The notes under the pieces: generated by a model
What the model was told of the DNA's origin: nothing
The model's input: the letters and a program-made list of their open reading frames with translations, nothing else
Database searches by the model: none
Shown: one piece after another, positions 4,771 through 5,591 of the stretch
Layout of the letters: each line of letters opens with the position of its first letter
Position numbering within the stretch: the stretch's first letter is position 1
Made by a program: the position numbers and the translations under genes
NCBI GenBank assembly: GCA_913054425.1
Contig: CAJXJG010000125.1
Coordinates: 1-5,591, forward strand
DNA length: 5,591 nucleotides
Source: an uncultured Fidelibacterota bacterium
GTDB lineage: Bacteria; Fidelibacterota; Marinisomatia; Marinisomatales; UBA8229
Reading direction: 5' to 3'

Positions 4771-5591
4771 TCAAGAATCGTAAGCGGCAATTCCTGTTTC
4801 AGCTTGCCCAATAATCAAAGTATGCATTTCGTGGGTGCCTTCGTAAGTATAGACCGATTCAATATTAGCCATGTGGCGCATGATTGGATAATCTTCCGTG
4901 ATACCGTTTGCGCCCAATATTCCACGAGATATTTGAGCAATGTCTCTTGCAAGAACACAATTGTTCCGCTTCGCCATAGAGACTTGCTGAAAAGTCATTT
5001 TGCCTTCATCTTTGAGTCGGCCCAACCTATAAACCAATAATTGCGCTTCTGTAATTCGAGTCACCATATCCGCTAATTTTTTCTGTGTCAGTTGATATCC
5101 ACCGATAGGCTTGGAAAATTGTTTCCGTTCTTTCGAATATTCCAATGCGGTATTATAACAATCCACGGCACACCCCACCATGCCCCAAGAAATACCGTAG
5201 CGAGCTTGAGTGAGACACCCCAACGGCCCTTTTAATCCTTCAATATTTGGGAGCCGTGCAGAATCAGGAACGCGCACATTCACCATAGAAAGTTCAGATG
5301 TAATTGAAGCACGTAAACTCAATTTCCCATGAATGTCGCTTGAAGTGAATCCGTCCATTCCCTTCTCTAATAGGAATCCACGAACAACACCATCTTCATC
5401 TCTCGCCCAAACCACAGACACATGAGCTAATGAACCATTCGTAATCCACATTTTATTGCCATTGATGATCCAGCCATCCCCATCTCTTTTGCAGCGTGTC
5501 GTCATTCCACCAGGATTAGAACCGAAATTCGGTTCCGTGAGTCCGAAACAACCAATCAAAGTTCCAGCGCCCAAACCGGGAAGCCATTTAG
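4771..5591 (-). CDS. Acyl-CoA dehydrogenase, glutaryl-CoA dehydrogenase-like, C-terminal part
   Basis: The C-terminal 272 residues are visible; the frame stays open to the right edge (KWLPGLGAGTLIGCFGLTEPN...), so roughly the first third is missing. The TTG at 5574 that could be taken as a start is an internal leucine. Features of this FAD enzyme family appear in order: the flavin-binding GCFGLTEPNFGSNPGGM, the middle beta domain (GWIINGNKMWITNG, RGFLLEKGMDGF, GKLSLRASIT), then the C-terminal helices (LKGPLGCLTQARYGISWG, ERKQFSKPIGGYQLTQKKLADM, GANGITEDYPIMRH). The catalytic base is the Glu of TYEGTHEMH (codon 4842-4840). The combination EGLKGP-GCL-ARYGI-WG and LGRLKDEG is typical of glutaryl-CoA dehydrogenase, which oxidises and decarboxylates glutaryl-CoA to crotonyl-CoA in lysine and tryptophan breakdown. 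The N-terminal substrate residues needed to confirm this are outside the window. The usual GSDPGG is GSNPGG here. Confidence 0.9.
   Translation of the reverse strand, partial: KWLPGLGAGTLIGCFGLTEPNFGSNPGGMTTRCKRDGDGWIINGNKMWITNGSLAHVSVVWARDEDGVVRGFLLEKGMDGFTSSDIHGKLSLRASITSELSMVNVRVPDSARLPNIEGLKGPLGCLTQARYGISWGMVGCAVDCYNTALEYSKERKQFSKPIGGYQLTQKKLADMVTRITEAQLLVYRLGRLKDEGKMTFQQVSMAKRNNCVLARDIAQISRGILGANGITEDYPIMRHMANIESVYTYEGTHEMHTLIIGQAETGIAAYDS

Noticed and set aside
4759..5040. Plus-strand open frame of 93 codons
   Set aside because: It is antisense to the conserved C-terminal helices of the dehydrogenase, and its start lies inside the terminator-like hairpin.
5572..5574. TTG as the dehydrogenase start
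   Set aside because: The upstream frame reads KWLPG, which continues the family pattern before GCFGLTEPN, so the gene is cut by the window edge instead of starting here.

Overview
The window looks like a chromosomal segment from a moderately AT-rich bacterium of the Bacteroidota/FCB type; a marine lineage such as Marinimicrobia is possible. The evidence is soft. The recombinase, the four-helix DUF1761-type protein and one TAnnTTTG promoter-like box look Bacteroidota-like. However, the gene at 4275 has a strong AGGAG ribosome site, which is unusual in Bacteroidota proper. No rRNA, tRNA or CRISPR array was seen.

Left part (1-149): the N-terminus of a cation-efflux (CDF) transporter on the minus strand, running off the window.

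Middle part (150 to about 2690): this is the unusual region and looks like a small integron-like island. A complete tyrosine recombinase (158-1009, minus) is followed by two unrelated genes pointing the other way: an SRPBCC-fold protein (1184-1696) and an endonuclease/exonuclease/phosphatase-fold hydrolase resembling neutral sphingomyelinase (1779-2645). Each sits between short intergenic segments with inverted repeats. Two of these, at 1072-1090 and 1730-1748, share a 19-base direct repeat (14 of 19 identical) ending in a core that resembles the GTTRRRY end of an integron attC site. All three intergenic segments carry the octamer AACGCAAT (inverted in the third). Base composition changes sharply from gene to gene. 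The layout of integrase, opposed cassettes and palindromic recombination sites is that of an integron, but the recombinase lacks the extra segment that defines true IntI.

Right part (2694-5591): ordinary chromosomal genes. A minus-strand pair encodes a four-helix DUF1761-type membrane protein (3641-4084) and a Tat-exported glycosylasparaginase (2694-3644). They overlap by GTGA and are probably translationally coupled. A divergent plus-strand gene (4275-4658) encodes a small unnamed four-helix membrane protein. It ends in a cluster of palindromes, including a perfect 17-bp hairpin that separates it from a convergent glutaryl-CoA dehydrogenase-like gene (4771 to the window edge).

The right-hand genes do not form one evident pathway. 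Glycosylasparaginase and glutaryl-CoA dehydrogenase both fit scavenging and catabolism of glycoprotein and amino-acid material, but this link is inference.
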